A stretch of 64,000 nucleotides of DNA from Tholera decimalis (lineage: Eukaryota; Arthropoda; Insecta; Lepidoptera; Noctuidae), in assembly GCA_943138885.2 (NCBI GenBank), contig OW964561.2, forward strand, positions 35,231,182 through 35,295,181, written 5' to 3'. The notes under the pieces were generated by a model. That model had not been told where the DNA came from, did no database searches, and was given only the letters and a program-made list of their open reading frames with translations. A program made the translations under genes and the position numbers. Below are positions 31,250 through 41,672 of this stretch, piece after piece. Position 1 is the first letter of the stretch; each line of letters opens with the position of its first letter.

Positions 31250-33241
31250 TTAGTGATGCCTGGGCGGCGACCGATCGCCGCTTCCAGGCTGCCTTCGTTC
31301 ACGACGAGGCCAACAATCAAACCATTCGTCCGCGCGGTGTCCCAAGCCGCTCGCCATCACTGGAGGGGCATATCCCACCGAATGCCCGAATGGCGGAGGG
31401 CGCGACTCCAGCTGGGGACGTTCCGCCAACGGAGGGGAAAGGCAGCGGCGCCGACCCGGCCACTGCTGCCTAGCAGCCAGTGCGCGTTCTCCCTGACGAG
31501 GGAAGACCAAATGGCGCTCGTGGGGCTCCCGTTCAACTTGCGCGGGGGGTGGAGTGCGGCGTACAGAATCGCGGGTCTCAGCCCGGTGCTCGTCTCCGGG
31601 GTACCCCCCCTTGCGCGAACCCCCCTCAGAAGCTGGTCTGCTGGAGCGGTTCGCGTTGGCGCACAAAATCTCCAAGTGGGACCCTTCACAAATTCTACAC
31701 GGGCGGGGGTCGGGGCAGTCCCGATGGAAGTGGGCCCCCAAGCACGAAAAGCACAAACGGCGTGCGTTGACAATACGGCGGCGGGCACTTACGTGCAAAT
31801 TCAAAAAATCCGGGCAACGCGCCATGACATGCCCCGTTGCCTTACAAAAGTCACAATGATGAGGACTCCGGGCACCATCAAAACGGGGGGCGGGGCGAAC
31901 ATCAACAGGCCCCCTAGCCCGAGGACTCCGGGCGCCAGCCAAACGGGGGGCGGGGCGATCATCAACAGGCCCCCTAGCCCGAGGACTCCGGGCGCCAGCA
32001 AAACGGGGGGCGGGGGGAACATCAACAGGCCCCCTAGCCCGAGGACTCCGGGCGCCAGCAAAACGAGGGGCGGGGCGATCATCAACAGGCCCCCTAGCCC
32101 GAGGACTCCGGGCGCCAGCAAAACGGGGGGCGGGGGGAACATCAACAGGCCCCCTAGCCCGAGGACTCCGGGCGCCAGCCAAACGGGGGGCGGGGCGATC
32201 ATCAACAGGCCCCCTAGCCCGAGGACTCCGGGCGCCAGCAAAACGGGGGGCGGGGCGATCATCAACAGGCCCCCGAGCCCTAGTCCGTCCCTGGTCTCTG
32301 GGCTGAGAAGGTAGTGGGGGTGACCCCGTGGCGCCACGAGTGTTATCCGCAAACCGACACTCGTCTTCCAAAAATTTGAGGAGGTCGTCAAAGGGGGGAA
32401 GATGGGTGGCACTATCCCCACCATACTTCTGCTCAAAACGTGACCTCAGCTCCGCGGGGAGCAACTGCAGCACCACGTGCACCAACAAGTAGGACCAATG
32501 TTCTACCGGTAACTCCAAGCGTCTCAAAGCGTTGGTCGCTGAAACCAACGGTTTCAGCAAGTCAGTGCGCAACGTCGACGTGCTGACAATGGCCGGTAGT
32601 CCCAAAATCTGGTCGATGTGCACATCAGCCAGGCAGCGCTTGTTCTGATACCGTCGGGAGAGAAGCTCCAGAGCGGTCGGGTAAGAGGAATCCGTCACCG
32701 GCAAGTGCTGCACCAAGGCTCTGGCTTCGCCCTCCAGGACAGACAACAAATAGGCCAGCTTCTGGGCAGGTCCGAGGTCCAAGCGTGCATCGACAAGACT
32801 CTCAAAGAGATCTAGGAAGCCCAGCCAGTGGTCCAAGCGACCGTCAAAATGTGGCAGCTCCAGGGTGGGCAGCCTACTCAATAGTCCAGGGCCTGCAACA
32901 ACAGGGGTCTGCGGCTTGGCCGCATCAGGCTAGCGGCTCTTCAAAATTTCCCGCGCTCGTAGACATATGACATCCCCCAGGTGGATAATCTGGTCATAGT
33001 CACCCAAAATCTTATCGCGGGCTGTCTGATCCATCACCCCCAAATCCACGTCCATGATGTACTCGTTGAAGCGTGTGAGCGCAGCATCAGCTGACTTGAT
33101 CCTCTCAATCACTTGCCCATACCGAGCAAGGGTGAGCTCTTCCAATTCCACACGCTCAACAGTTGCAGCTGCCGATGTGAACCATCTCAACTGTGAGGTC
33201 AATCCCGCAGCAGCCTCCCTGACTGCCCTTAATGAGGCCAT
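31250..33241 (-). pseudogene. BEL/Pao gag (DUF1759 type) with one in-frame stop
   Basis: The ATG at 33241 (MASLRAVREAAAGL) opens a coiled leader; a TAG at 32930-32932 interrupts, and the same frame continues to 31250. After the stop comes the DUF1759-type capsid region (LPHFDGRLDHWLGFLDLFES; EGEARALVQHLPVTDSSYPT), then seven 20-residue Arg/Pro-rich repeats (GPVDDRPAPRFAGARSPRAR), then Cys/His zinc-binding knuckles (CDFCKATGHVMARC; CFSCLGAHFHRDC; CRICEGSHLEILC). Gag would assemble the particle and bind RNA. Pol follows in a different frame, so either a programmed shift or another lesion lies near 31230. Confidence 0.88.
31861..32280 (-). repeat. 7 x 60-bp coding minisatellite in gag
   Basis: Seven contiguous units of exactly 60 bp, each starting GAGGACTCCGGGCGCCAGC on the plus strand (first unit slightly different). 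Units fall into types encoding VDDRPAPRF, VDDRPAPRL and VDVPPAPRF. Confidence 0.97.
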
Positions 33242-33950
33242 TGCAACAATCAAATATTAATACAAAACAACAATCAATAACCAACAATCAAATATTAAAC
33301 AAACAGCAATGACTTGTTAGCCGGCCAAGTAATCTCAACAAAATAAAAATTCAAATTCAATTATTTCAAGCCCAAATCCGACCCTGCACTTATTCCAAGT
33401 ATGAATCTAGCTTGCTAAGGATGGCTAGTTACAAAATAAATAACAATTGAATGTATAATACAATACTGGATCAACCTCAAATTAAACATCAATAAGCACA
33501 ACAATTGTCTGCATAATATTGAGCCGGAGAATCTCTATCAACACTCCAATAATTACTATAAATGCAATAACCAATACACACAATTCAAGTCCTATTATGT
33601 TAGACTATGTGTAATTATTATTTAGATAACCTTTCAAACTCAGATCAATGACATTCAATTATTAATTGCAACAAATACACCAAATTATACCAAAATACAA
33701 CCAAATTATGTACCAAATTTAACTTAATAATTCCTAATTTCACAAACAAATACCACTTGTCAATTCAACAAAAGGGCTACAGTACAAATTACAAATACAA
33801 CTTCAATTGATTCAACTTCAATTAGATAGCCCGGATGACATGGTAATATATTCAAAACTTATTAAGTTATAAGTTGTGTTAAGTAATTAAACTCAAGTTT
33901 TAAGTTTTCAACAATATTCAAAACTTCCAATTAAACCAGTGGATCTTATG
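33242..33950. other. leader of the BEL/Pao element
   Basis: Non-coding, CAA/AAT-rich on the plus strand, between the primer-binding site and gag. Confidence 0.6.
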
Positions 33951-33972
33951 AAACCACGCTCTGCTACCAATT
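33951..33972 (-). other. primer-binding site of the BEL/Pao element
   Basis: Minus strand AATTGGTAGCAGAGCGTGGT lies directly inside the 5' LTR, where a tRNA primer should anneal. I did not identify the tRNA. Confidence 0.6.
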
Positions 33973-34753
33973 TGATCAGGACTGCAATAGGCCAGCCAAC
34001 GGTAACTGGGGTGTCCTAAACTTTTCCACGATACGTGGAGTCATAAACGTTGCTTTTCAAACAATATACAAGGTTACACAATGGCCTACCTCTACTAGGC
34101 TTCGGCCTACAACCATTTGATCCAAAAATTACAAATAACACTCACCTGAGCTGTAGACGGCAACCCGGATCTGTTTGATCACGTCCAAAGTGTGTATGTA
34201 TGTGATATGAGGTGAGTAATTGTAACGTGTGATGTAAGTCAAGTGTTGTAGAACGTTCCCAAGGCGCCGATCTCCAGATGGCGCGGTCACAACAGCATCA
34301 CACCTAACTCGTTTCCAGCAAGCGCGCGCTACGCGTGGTAGGCAATAAGGCGATATGTTCCAAGAAATATCACTGGATTCTTGTTAATCCGAGCTTACAA
34401 AGTTCAATCAATCACTGAACACAATTAATCTGTTCATATCTCGTGAGATCCAATACGATTTACAACAAATTCCGCGTGCCGGCCGACCGACGACAAGGCG
34501 GCGTATAATTCAACAATATCCCGGGGTTTTCAACAAATGAGGAATACACTTCAACCAACAAATAATTCGCGACCCAATTATCGGTCTCAACAGGCGAATT
34601 CAACAATATTTTACCAATTACAATCAAATCAAAGTCCCAAACGTGCGGACATTTTTCCAACAAGCAAAGTCAATCTGTCAAGTCAAAGAGGTTATGTCAA
34701 AATCAAATTCCTTATGTCAAAAGGGTGCGTTCTGTTTCACGTCGGACCGAACA
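33973..34753 (-). repeat. 5' LTR (BEL/Pao)
   Basis: 781 bp. Reads TGTTCGGTCC...TGATCA on the minus strand. From about 34199 to 34753 it matches the other LTR with essentially one difference; the remaining 225 bp differs at roughly a fifth of positions. Confidence 0.92.
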
Positions 34754-34914
34754 TACCCTAAGAAAAACTTAGATTAACAACTTAACTTAAATTTAACAGT
34801 TTAAACACATCAAAATCGAAATATCAACATATTTACTATACCTATACTCCTTTTTTTTTTTACGTGGTAAATTATCAAATAAGTCCTCCCACTCCGGGCA
34901 GGGTGGGAGGGACT

Positions 34915-34931
34915 GTCAGACTTTTACTGAC
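34915..34931 (-). promoter_or_regulatory. conserved 3' UTR stem-loop of the R1 element
   Basis: Minus strand GTCAGTAAAAGTCTGAC: a 5-bp stem GTCAG/CTGAC with a 7-nt loop TAAAAGT, in the 3' UTR 60 nt before poly(A). The same element occurs at 22170-22186, 44784, 45183, 46817, 58338 and 63034 among others. Confidence 0.7.
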
Positions 34932-35150
34932 TAAAATCCACGGTGTTCCTTCAATAACCCTTTACATACCGGGGCCACGGTAACGGGATGTGTCCCACGA
35001 CCCCGGCGGGCTTCGGCCCTCTGCAGAGGGGGCCTCGTCATGTTGCTGACGCTCTTTGAGGCGCGCGTGGAACACGACGCGCCGTCGACCCGGGCATGGT
35101 CCATGGTCGGACAGCGAGTTGCCCTTTACTCGCTGTCCGCATGCCCGCGC

Positions 35151-38100
35151 CTACGGTGGCCGGAGATCGTCGGCCGACGTCCGACGCCGTGGGCGTCTAC
35201 CACTGCGGCTGGGCTGGAGGGAGGACGCCATCCTCTCCCTCACGCGGCCCGCCTCCTCCTTCGGAAGCATGACTGCTTCGCAGAAGGAGGCGACCGCTTC
35301 CCACTCCCTCTCGCCCCGCAGCATGGCCTCGACAAAGGCCGGGCGCGAGAGGTCTCCGCCTATTGTCGCCGTGAGGACACGTCGGTGCTCTGCCCAAGCT
35401 GGGCAGTCCTGCACCGTGTGCTTGACTGTGTCCTCAGGGCGACCCTCGCAGTGGTGACACCCAGGCGTCTCTTCCTTACCCATCAGACACAGGTACCTCC
35501 CGAAACTTCCGTGTCCGGTGAGGACCTGCGTCATGCGGTAGGTCAGGACGCCGTGACGCCGATCTAGCCACTCCTCAAAGAGGGGTCTTACCGCTGCAAT
35601 TGCGGCGTGCCCGGCCGTCGGTTGCGACAGTCGTTCCCTCCATACTGCCCTGAGATCGCGCCGGAGCTCTTCCCGCCGCGCCTCGACTTCTCGAGGCAGC
35701 GGGGATACGCCCCGGCGCTGCGCCTCCACGCGCCATTCATAGACGCGCTGGAGGGCAGTCGCCTCCAGATCCCAGGGCAGCAATCCGGCAAGGAGGTTGG
35801 CCGATTCGCCGGCGATCGTGCGGTATCCCCGGATCATTCGGATAGCCATGACCCTCTGGCATGCGACCAACTTTAGTGGTCGCGTCCGGATGCACAGGGC
35901 CCACACTGGGGACCCGTAGAGGGCCATGGACCGCACGACGCCGGCATACAGCCTTCGGCAGGAGGCGTTTGGCCCGCTAAGATTAGGCAGGAGTCGCCTG
36001 AAGGCGGCTGCTGCCCGGTTCAGCTTTGGGGCCAAACTCAGGAAGTGCTCCCTGAAGTTCCACCGGCTGTCGAGGACGAGTCCCAGGTACTTCATCGTCC
36101 TCCCAACGCCGATGCGAACCCCCTCCACCGTTATGTGGGACTCGGACCGTGGCGCGTTCCGACCGACATGAAAGCACATGGCCTCGGTCTTGTGCAGCGC
36201 CACGTCGAGTCCCAACTGCCGGATCCTATGAACGACTGTCGCAACCGCTTGCGTCGCCAGGTCGGCTGCCGCCTGGTGCGACTCTCCCTGCGCCAGGACG
36301 AGCGTGTCGTCAGCGTAACATACTACGCTGACGCCGTCAGGGAGGTCGCCGCGCAACACCCAGTCGTATCCGATGTTCCACAGGGGTGGCCCCAAGACCG
36401 ATCCCTGTGGGACACCGCACGACATCTCTCGCCGGTTCCACTCTCCCCGGTGACCGGGGTAGATGACGGCTCTGTCTGTCAGGTAGTCCTCGACTATGCG
36501 ACGGAGGTAGGTCGGCACCCGGTGATACCGGAGTGCCTTCCTGATGCAACTCCAGGGCAGGGTGTTAAAGGCGTTGGTGATGTCCAAAGACACCGCCAAG
36601 ACGACCCTGCCCCGGGATACCGCGTCCCCCGTCGTGAGGGCTCTCACGCGCATGATGGCATCCACCGTCGAGCGCCCCCTGCGGAAGCCAAACTGGCACT
36701 CCGCAAGATCCGGGCCCACCCGATTCAGGTGCCCGAAGAGGCGGTCTGCAATTACTCTTTCCAAGAGCTTGCCTGCCTCGTCGAGCAGCACGATGGGCCG
36801 GAATGCGGACGGAGAGTCCGCAGGGCGCCCGGCTTTCTGGATCAGGACCAGCTTTCCCGTCTTCCAGCGAAGTGGAAACTGGCCCCTCTCCAGGCATGCG
36901 CTAAAGAGCCCCCCTAGTCGAGGCCCGAGAGTCTCCGAGGCCAGGACCCACGCTTTCCCTGGCAAGCCGTCAGGTCCTGGGGCGGTATTTTTGGCCTTGA
37001 GCCGTTGTACCGCCACTCTCAAGTCTACCTCGGTCACCTCTGGAGCGTCGTAGACGTCGTCGTCGCTGTGGTCCGCGTTTGCGCCAGCTTGAGGTTCCGT
37101 CGGAGACGGAGCCATGGGCGGGGGAGCGTGCTCCCCTCGCGATGGGAACAGGGCGCTCACCACGTCCTCCGAGAACTGAGGCTGGAGACTCTGCGTCAAC
37201 GGGGGAGCCCAGGGGCGGAGCTTCTCTCGCACCCACTTGTAGGGGCGGCCCCATGGGTCCCCGTCCAGAGTCGCCAGCATCTCCTCCCGGGCCAGTTCCT
37301 TGGCCCGCCAGATCTCGTCTCGGAGGACGGCCTTCGCTGCCCTGTAGCCCTCGTACAGCTCCGCCTCTACAGTCGCCGCATCCGAAGGTCGGGTGCGGCG
37401 CCTGCGGAACCTGGTGTACCGGCGTCGCGCCGCAACGCACGCTTCGCGCAGCGCTGCTAGCTCGCTCGACCACCAGTACAGCTGACGCCGGGCGCGTCCT
37501 TGCCGGACCCGGGGCATGGCCATGTCGCAGATCTCCGACATGGCCTCCCGGAACCACTCCGCCTCGTCGTTTATGTCGGCAGGCCTGTCCGGAGGTGACC
37601 TGGCCTGCACGATCGAGGCTTCCAGGAATAGCTCCCGGTCCATCTGCTTCAGCGCCCATCGCGGACCACTCAGGTCCCGTCGGACCGGCGCGTCTGGGGT
37701 CTGGGCGAAGACGTCGAACCGGATATACCGGTGGTCGGAATAGGTCTCCACCTCCTCCACAACGTGCCAGTCGGTGACGCGCGGTGACAGGCTGGGGGTG
37801 GCGAACGTAACGTCCACCACTGACTCGCCCGTAAACCGCACGCACGTGGGGACAGAACCCCGGTTCTCGATCACCAGGCCCTGCGCACGGGCCCAGTGCT
37901 CGAGCATCCTGCCCCGCCTATAGTCCGTGGACCGGGAACCCCAAGCCGGACTTTTGGCGTTGAAGTCCCCGAGGACGAGGGCGAGGAGGGAACCGAGGGC
38001 GACGACGACGTCTCCCAGCTCCATTAGGGAGTTCTGGAACTCGGCGAGAGTTCGGTTCGGGGAGAAATAAACGCCTACCACAGCGATCTCCCCAAACCGT

Positions 38101-38338
38101 GCTGCGACGATCCCACGCCCTCTCTTGACGTGATCGAGGGGCGGGGTACCGGCGGCGGCCGACGAAACGAGGGTCACCGAGCCGTCCAAGTCCGCCACCC
38201 AGTCATTCCTGGGCAGGACAAAATACGGCTCGGCGACCACGTGACGTTGATCAACCACTGCGCCATGCTCTGGAGCAAAAGTTCCTGAGCAGCGGCGCAG
38301 TGGTTGATGTTCGCCTGGAGGAAGCGCAATGGGGCCAT
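35151..38338 (-). pseudogene. R1 ORF2 (endonuclease and reverse transcriptase), one frameshift
   Basis: The native start is the ATG at 38338 (MAPLRFLQANINHCAAAQEL). One base seems to be lost near 38240; from there the frame is open for more than 1,000 residues to 35151. Domains in order: AP endonuclease with LGDFNAKSPAWGS and the YSDHRYI catalytic His/Asp box; reverse transcriptase with APGPDGLPGKAWV, FGFRRGRSTVDAI, SCGVPQGSVLGPPLW and the catalytic YADD (36307-36318); thumb region; C-terminal zinc-binding motif CHHCEGRPEDTVKHTVQDCP. The protein nicks the target and primes cDNA synthesis there. The single lesion near the N-terminus may be real or a sequencing slip; all catalytic residues after it are present. 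Confidence 0.93.
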
Positions 38339-38340
38339 TA
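38336..38340 (-). promoter_or_regulatory. UAAUG stop/start overlap between R1 ORF1 and ORF2
   Basis: Minus strand TAATG: the ORF1 stop TAA and ORF2 start ATG share one A. Termination-reinitiation at UAAUG is known for the R1-clade element SART1. Confidence 0.9.
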
Positions 38341-40571
38341 ATCGGGATCCATTGCAGCCTCCTCCAGGGCCCCTCGCGGGGGTTCAGCCACGACGGCGAT
38401 GGCGGCGGCAGTAGCGACGGCGGCGGCGGCGGCGGCGGTGGCGGTGACGACGGCGGCAGAGGGCCTACCTCTGCGCCTGGCTTTGGTGGGTGGGGCGCAG
38501 GACTTGCCCCCAGCCCGGTGATCGGCCGGCTTGCCAACCGCCTCACATGCGAAGCAGTGAGGCGGGGCGGAGCACGAGCCGGCCTTGTGACCGGGCTGAC
38601 CGCAGCGGAAGCACCTATCGCTGCGGTCTACCTCCGAGGTGCACACGCATGCCGCATGGTTGCCCACTTGGCAGCGGAAGCACCTCAGGGGTCTGGGGTC
38701 CAGGACTTTCACCTGCGCAGACACCCAACCAACCAGGAGCCTTCGGCCCTCCTGAATCTTTTTGGCCGCCGGGACGGGGCAGCTAACCGTAATGGTTTGC
38801 CCCCCCGTGAAGCCAGGACGCAGGGCGGCTGCCCTCACCTGATCGGGAGGGCACCCCCCAGTCCTGGCAACGGCGGCCACCACTTCCTCGGCCGTCACGG
38901 AGTCATCCAGACCCAATATGCGCAAGTCTGCGCGCTTGGTGGGTCTGGAGACTCGCGCCTCCTCCGCATTTAAGGACGCTCTGAGCCGTTCGGCCAGAGC
39001 GTCAGCGGCAGGGCCACTGGCCGCGCCGGGGATCTCCAGCATCCGAGCCCCCGTTGCAGTGATCCGGTGACGGAGGCCGCCGACGATGCCGAGCTCCGTG
39101 ATGTCGATCGCCATCCGCGCCTTCGCCAGCACGTCGCGGTACGACACGCCCCTCTTCACCGCGTCCGGCTGCAGTGTGATCACTACAGCCGCGGTCTTGG
39201 GGGCGCGCAATCGCACCGCGGCGTCTCGCCGCCGCCGTCGCTCCCTTCTCCGCGAGGACCTGGCTGCGCCAGCAGCCTTCCTCTTCTCCCCGGCCACTTG
39301 CCAGTCGGCGCCGGCCGGAGGAGTCTTTGGAGGAGGCTGCTGGGACGGCTGGTTCCCGGCCTGGGCCTACTTCTCTTTGGCCGCCTGTTTCGGCCCCGCA
39401 GGTGTCGGGGTCGGAGGCGGCTTTGGTGGGCCCGGTTTGGGCTTGGCCGGGGCCGTCTTCGCCCTCGCAGGAGCCGCCGTCGCTGGGGCCGTCTGCCCAG
39501 TGGCCGTCTTTGCCTGAGGCGGCCTCATCGCCGTCCGGGGAGGCTTGGACGCGGCCGCAGCCGCGTACGAAGGCGCCGCCAGCGGGGGTCGCAGCACGCG
39601 GCTCTCCAATACGGAGAACCGCTGCTGGAAGGCGGCCAGCTCCTGTCGCACCAGATCGAGAACCGAGTTCTCCGCTGGTGTAGGCTGGCCTTTCTCCTTT
39701 TGGCCCCGCGGCGGCGCATCCCGCTGGCCGTCTCCCCGGATTGCGGCCAGGTCCCCCTTAAGGGCGGCGTTCTCCCTCTGGAGAGCCTCTATGGCGGCAG
39801 TCAGGCGGGTGACCTCCGGCCGCAGATCGGACATATCGTCCCTTGCAGCCGGAGCCACGCCGTAAGTACGCGCGGCCGCCATGATGGAGGCCGTGGCTTC
39901 GCCAATCGCGTCCTCCTTGCTCTTGCGGTTGCGCTTCCGCGAGATGGTACGGATAGCAGCCGCCACGGCCTCTTCTAGTTTGGCCTCGCTCGGGGCCAGA
40001 CCAGTGTTGGGCTCTCCAGAGGGAGGCCCCCTCCCCGAGGTCTTGCCTCGGCCTTTACCCGCACGCTAGTGGGGATCTTGCGGGCCGAGACAAGCCCCTC
40101 CTCCGACGACGACTCGTCGTTGCGGGGGCGCTTGAGGAACTCCTTCCTTCTGTCGGCGCCCCCCTCGTCACTCCTGACTGCGCTCCCAGAGATCAAGCTC
40201 TGGAAGCTTTCGGCGTCCGATGCCGAGTCGGTTTCCGACCCGAGCACCGGCGCCCCTCTCCTCCGCGGAGCGGCGCTCTGCGCTCGCTCAACGTTCGGTG
40301 CCGGTGAGGTGGACGTGCTGGACAAGTCCAGCGACTCCACCTCACGGGCACGTGGGCCTCCCTGGCTCAATGCGGCGACGGCCGGGGTAAAATTGGGGTA
40401 AAAGCTCTTGTTGTCCCCCCCAGAGTACGGTGGGACTGACCGGACGCGTCCGGTGCGGGACTCCCCAGCTGCGGAGCAGCTGGGACCCGCCTGGGTATCT
40501 TTGCCAAAAACTTTGTCTGCCATATTGTTTACTTTTTTAATGAGGTGAGTTCCTCCGACCCTATCTCCCAT
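38338..40571 (-). pseudogene. R1 ORF1 (gag-like RNA-binding protein), two lesions
   Basis: Starts at 40571 or, more likely, at 40523 (MADKVFGKDTQ). The N-terminal 170 residues are Ser/Pro-rich and disordered. One base appears missing from a G run near 40033, after which a new frame carries a coiled coil (LRPEVTRLTAAIEALQRENA) and a Pro/Ala/Lys-rich linker. A TAG at 39367-39369 interrupts; the same frame continues through a conserved core (ISDLRILGLDDSVTAEEVVA-like, around 38900) to three zinc knuckles (CFRCQVGNHAACVC, CFRCGQPGHKAGSC, CFACEAVGKPADH). It stops at TAA 38340-38338, whose last A begins the ORF2 ATG. ORF1 proteins of this clade coat the RNA and bring it to chromatin. Confidence 0.88.
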
Positions 40572-40874
40572 TTCCCCTCCCCTGGTTCACTTCACGGTTA
40601 CGTCTAAAGATTAGACGCATACCGGAAGTGAACCTTTCCTCCCCCTTGACCCGATCTCTGAGACCGGGCCCCGCGCCGTCTAGAAGCTCGAGCTAGCTGC
40701 TCGATCCTCCAGGCGGCGCGCCTTTCCCCCGGTGTGTCCCTCTTGGTCTGGTTTCTCCCTCTGGGCCCGTCCGGCATGAGTGCCTCTACCGGCATGGCCC
40801 CAGAGATCATCGAAACACGCAAGCCCCACCACGACGACAACGTGGGGACACAGTTGGTGGGGACCTATACTCCT

Positions 40875-41511
40875 ACGATAAAAAGTTTTAGCAAAGTTTT
40901 ACTCATACAGCACAAATGTTGTTTTCTTAAACAGGCTTTGTTTATTTTATCAAAGTTTTATTCTGGGTTTCTGAAGCGAAACGAATACGAGAACAAAAAT
41001 AATATCAGATTGCATACAATCTGATATTATTTTTGCTCTCCTAATGTCACGGGCGCCATGTTGTATTCCCAGCAAAATGTTAGATTCAGAACTAGCGCCC
41101 GAGCAAAACGCGCGCGTTAGGCTTATACTAGGAGTTAGCAAGGAGCTAAGGATTCAACCCTTCTTTCGATGTCCTCATGGATCCTCATGTATGTCCTCGT
41201 AGATGTCACCAACTCAACTAACAACTTTAGTATAGAAAATAAACTTTAAATACGTTTAAAGTTTATATTTAAGTGACCATTTGTATCAAAAAACCAATTT
41301 GATTAGGTATGTGTCGTCATTTATGAATAATTAATTCTTAGATTTTCCAAAGTTGGATAACTTTCAAATTCTGAATGTGAATATAAAAACAGTAACTGTG
41401 TAAAAAAGAACATTTTTAAATGTTTTGATTTACTTTACTATGAGCAATGATGGCCAATTTGATTTTTATTAGAGCACCTGACAAATGTCTTGGCAGCGAC
41501 TTGACTATTGT
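40875..41511. other. no gene; hairpin at 40989-41040
   Basis: AT-rich flank of the R1 target site. Apart from the hairpin listed separately, nothing is recognised. Confidence 0.45.
40989..41040. repeat. 24-bp stem hairpin with 4-nt loop
   Basis: CAAAAATAATATCAGATTG, loop CATA, then the exact complement; extended by GAG/CTC with one mismatch inside. Confidence 0.85.
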
Positions 41512-41672
41512 CACCTCCTGCCGGGGTCGTGGGACTTATCCCATTACCGTGACCCCGGTACGTAAAGGGCTATTGAAGGAATACCGTGGATTTAAGTCAG
41601 TACAAATCTGACAGTCCCTCCGGCCCTGCCCGTGGTGGGAGGACTCATCCGATGACATTACCACGTTAAAAA
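41512..41672 (+). mobile_element. R1 3' UTR fragment with poly(A)
   Basis: Starts CCTGCCGGGGTCGTGGGACT, has a mutated stem-loop (GTCAGTACAAATCTGAC) and ends ACCACGTTAAAAAAAAA. A target duplication was not found. Confidence 0.85.

Larger units (their letters stand above)
29488..34753 (-). mobile_element. BEL/Pao LTR retrotransposon, internally deleted
   Basis: Two direct LTRs (29488-30264 and 33973-34753) begin TG and end CA. The 5-bp target duplication TACCC lies at 29483-29487 and 34754-34758. A primer-binding site abuts the 5' LTR and a polypurine tract the 3' LTR. The interior encodes gag, a protease and part of integrase; reverse transcriptase and RNase H are missing, which makes this a non-autonomous derivative. 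Confidence 0.93.
34852..40862 (-). mobile_element. full-length R1-clade LINE with 12-bp target duplication
   Basis: ACCTATACTCCT at 34840-34851 and again at 40863-40874 brackets the element. On the minus strand it runs 5' UTR (40862-40572), ORF1, ORF2, 3' UTR with stem-loop, and poly(A) of about 10 at 34852-34861. Clade assignment rests on an N-terminal AP-type endonuclease, three ORF1 zinc knuckles, a C-terminal CCHC in ORF2 and the overlapping stop/start. The flanks are neither rDNA nor (TTAGG)n, unlike R1, TRAS or SART targets. Confidence 0.93.

Noticed and set aside
31861..32280. Regular 60-bp repeats as a CRISPR array
   Set aside because: Units are contiguous without unique spacers, encode a 20-residue protein repeat in gag, and the genome is eukaryotic.
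31253..32314. Plus-strand 353-codon open frame
   Set aside because: Shadow of the gag minisatellite on the other strand; GC-rich 60-bp repeats keep several frames open.
32930..32932. Programmed readthrough of the gag TAG in the first BEL/Pao element
   Set aside because: The element also has deletions, a frameshift and lost catalytic residues, so a simple nonsense mutation is the easier explanation.
37079..37777. Plus-strand open frames of 150-290 codons across 35-40 kb
   Set aside because: They lie opposite R1 ORF1 and ORF2, have biased GC-rich composition and no domain similarity.
38339..38546. Extended Pro-rich N-terminus of R1 ORF2
   Set aside because: This open stretch is the ORF1 zinc-knuckle region read in another frame; the UAAUG junction gives the true start at 38338.
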